DNA of 6,401 nucleotides from Hymenobacter sp. (GTDB taxonomy: Bacteria; Bacteroidota; Bacteroidia; Cytophagales; Hymenobacteraceae). Each line of letters begins with the position of its first letter. Positions within the stretch are counted from its first letter, which is position 1. Of the stretch, positions 5,584 through 6,401 are shown one piece after another. The stretch is from assembly GCA_025362615.1 (NCBI GenBank), contig JANYFQ010000334.1, positions 1 to 6,401 of the forward strand. The letters are read 5' to 3'. The notes under the pieces are model-generated. The model saw nothing but the letters and a program-made list of their open reading frames with translations. It made no database searches and was not told the DNA's origin. Both the position numbers and the translations under genes were made by a program.

Positions 5584-5589
5584 GGTCTT

Positions 5590-6401
5590 ATGAAGTTTGC
5601 CACCAAAGCCATCCACGCCGGCGTTCACCCCGACCCCGCCACCGGGGCCATCATGACGCCCATCTACCAAACCTCGACCTACGTGCAGTCCTCGCCGGGC
5701 AAAAACCAGGGCTTCGAGTACTCGCGCACCCACAACCCCACCCGCACCCAGCTGCAGGATGCCGTGGCCGCGCTGGACAACGGCAAGCACGGCATCGCCT
5801 TCGCCTCCGGCATGGCCGCCATCGACTGCCTGATGAAGCTGCTCAAGCCCGGCGACGAAGTCATTTCCACCAACGACCTCTACGGCGGCTCCTATCGCCT
5901 CTTCACCAAAGTGTACGAGGTGTTTGGCATCAAATTTCACTTTGTGCCGATGCACGACATGGCCGCCGTGCGCGCCGTGGCCAGCGAAAAGACCAAGCTG
6001 ATTTGGGTCGAAACGCCCACCAACCCGCTGCTCAACGTCATCGACATTGCCGCTGCTGCCGCCGTGGCCAGGGAGTGCGGGGCCTTGCTGGCCGTCGATA
6101 ACACCTTCAGCACGCCCTACCTCCAAACCCCGCTCGATTTGGGGGCCGATATCGTGATGTACTCGCTCACCAAGTACATGGCCGGCCACTCCGACACCGT
6201 GATGGGGGCGCTGGTGGTGAACGACGACGCGCTGCACGAGCGCCTGAGCTTCTACCAGAACGCCTGCGGCGGCACGCCCGGCCCCCAGGACTGCTTCCTG
6301 GTGCTGCGCGGCCTCAAAACCCTGCACCTGCGGATGCAGCGCCACTGCGAAAACGGCCGCGCCGTGGCCGAGTACCTGCGCCAGCACCCCAAAGTAGAAA
6401 A
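5590..6401 (+). CDS. metB: Cystathionine gamma-synthase-type PLP enzyme (Cys/Met metabolism family), 3' end beyond window
   Basis: The first 270 residues of a trans-sulfuration enzyme are present; the family is usually about 380-400 residues, so roughly the last 110-130 are missing. Expected reaction: condensation of an O-acyl-homoserine with L-cysteine to give cystathionine for methionine synthesis. Close relatives are cystathionine beta- and gamma-lyases, and sequence alone does not separate them. Visible features are KAIHAGVHPDPATGAIMTPI near the N-terminus, YSRTHNPTR (44-52), the PLP-phosphate loop SGMAAI (73-78), DLYGG (96-100, ring-stacking Tyr98), ETPTNPLLNVID (141-152), AVDNTFSTP (168-176, Asp170 binding the pyridine nitrogen) and SLTKYMAGHSD (192-202) with the Schiff-base Lys195. 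The fold is cytosolic. ATG at 5590 is chosen because conserved sequence starts at once, although the frame stays open upstream to ATG 5353 through the repeats. No Shine-Dalgarno is seen. The symbol is assigned by family likeness. Confidence 0.93.
   Translation, partial: MKFATKAIHAGVHPDPATGAIMTPIYQTSTYVQSSPGKNQGFEYSRTHNPTRTQLQDAVAALDNGKHGIAFASGMAAIDCLMKLLKPGDEVISTNDLYGGSYRLFTKVYEVFGIKFHFVPMHDMAAVRAVASEKTKLIWVETPTNPLLNVIDIAAAAAVARECGALLAVDNTFSTPYLQTPLDLGADIVMYSLTKYMAGHSDTVMGALVVNDDALHERLSFYQNACGGTPGPQDCFLVLRGLKTLHLRMQRHCENGRAVAEYLRQHPKVE

Noticed and set aside
5410..5589. SAM-type riboswitch before the methionine-pathway gene
   Set aside because: The leader contains a GC-rich hairpin, a palindrome and repeats, but I cannot find the conserved cores of known SAM riboswitches.
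5575..6387. 270-codon open frame on the minus strand
   Set aside because: It is the antisense shadow of the PLP enzyme, whose motifs are unmistakable on the plus strand.

Overview
The window looks like chromosomal DNA of a GC-rich member of the Bacteroidota, most likely a Hymenobacter-like Cytophagales bacterium. The support is the high GC content of the coding parts, several exact copies of the Bacteroidota -7 promoter element TAnnTTTG (two of them TACCTTTG), genes without Shine-Dalgarno sequences, and a large outer-membrane receptor with an N-terminal carboxypeptidase-regulatory-like domain. The taxon is an inference from these traits, not from a database match.

Layout from left to right. 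Bases 1-104 show nothing I can name. A GTAG-headed palindrome (105-129) supplies the stop codon of a 1006-residue TonB-dependent outer-membrane receptor on the minus strand (126-3146). Upstream of the receptor, on the same strand, is a DUF2064/TIGR04282-type nucleotide-sugar transferase-like protein (3258-3953) that has no ATG start. A 444-base gene-free, AT-richer stretch follows (3954-4397). Next come a strong two-way terminator (4398-4432), a tRNA-Arg(ACG) on the minus strand (4435-4508) with its own promoter (4528-4559), and a TVP38/TMEM64 (VTT/DedA-like) membrane protein on the minus strand (4606-5334). A 255-base divergent intergenic region (5335-5589) is packed with a -7 element on each strand, two stem-loops and a 19-bp tandem repeat. 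The window ends inside a plus-strand gene for a cystathionine gamma-synthase-type PLP enzyme (from 5590, 3' end missing).

The genes do not form one obvious pathway. The receptor and the DUF2064 gene are co-directional but separated by 111 bases with a hairpin. The tRNA is an independent unit. The TVP38 and PLP-enzyme genes diverge from a shared control region. I see no mobile element with a transposase, no CRISPR array, no phage gene and no convincing new defence or biosynthetic system. The signals that deserve a second look are the intergenic repeats: a palindrome that contributes a stop codon, a similar palindrome and a strong hairpin in the leader of the PLP-enzyme gene, and a TCCGT-based tandem repeat directly before its start codon.
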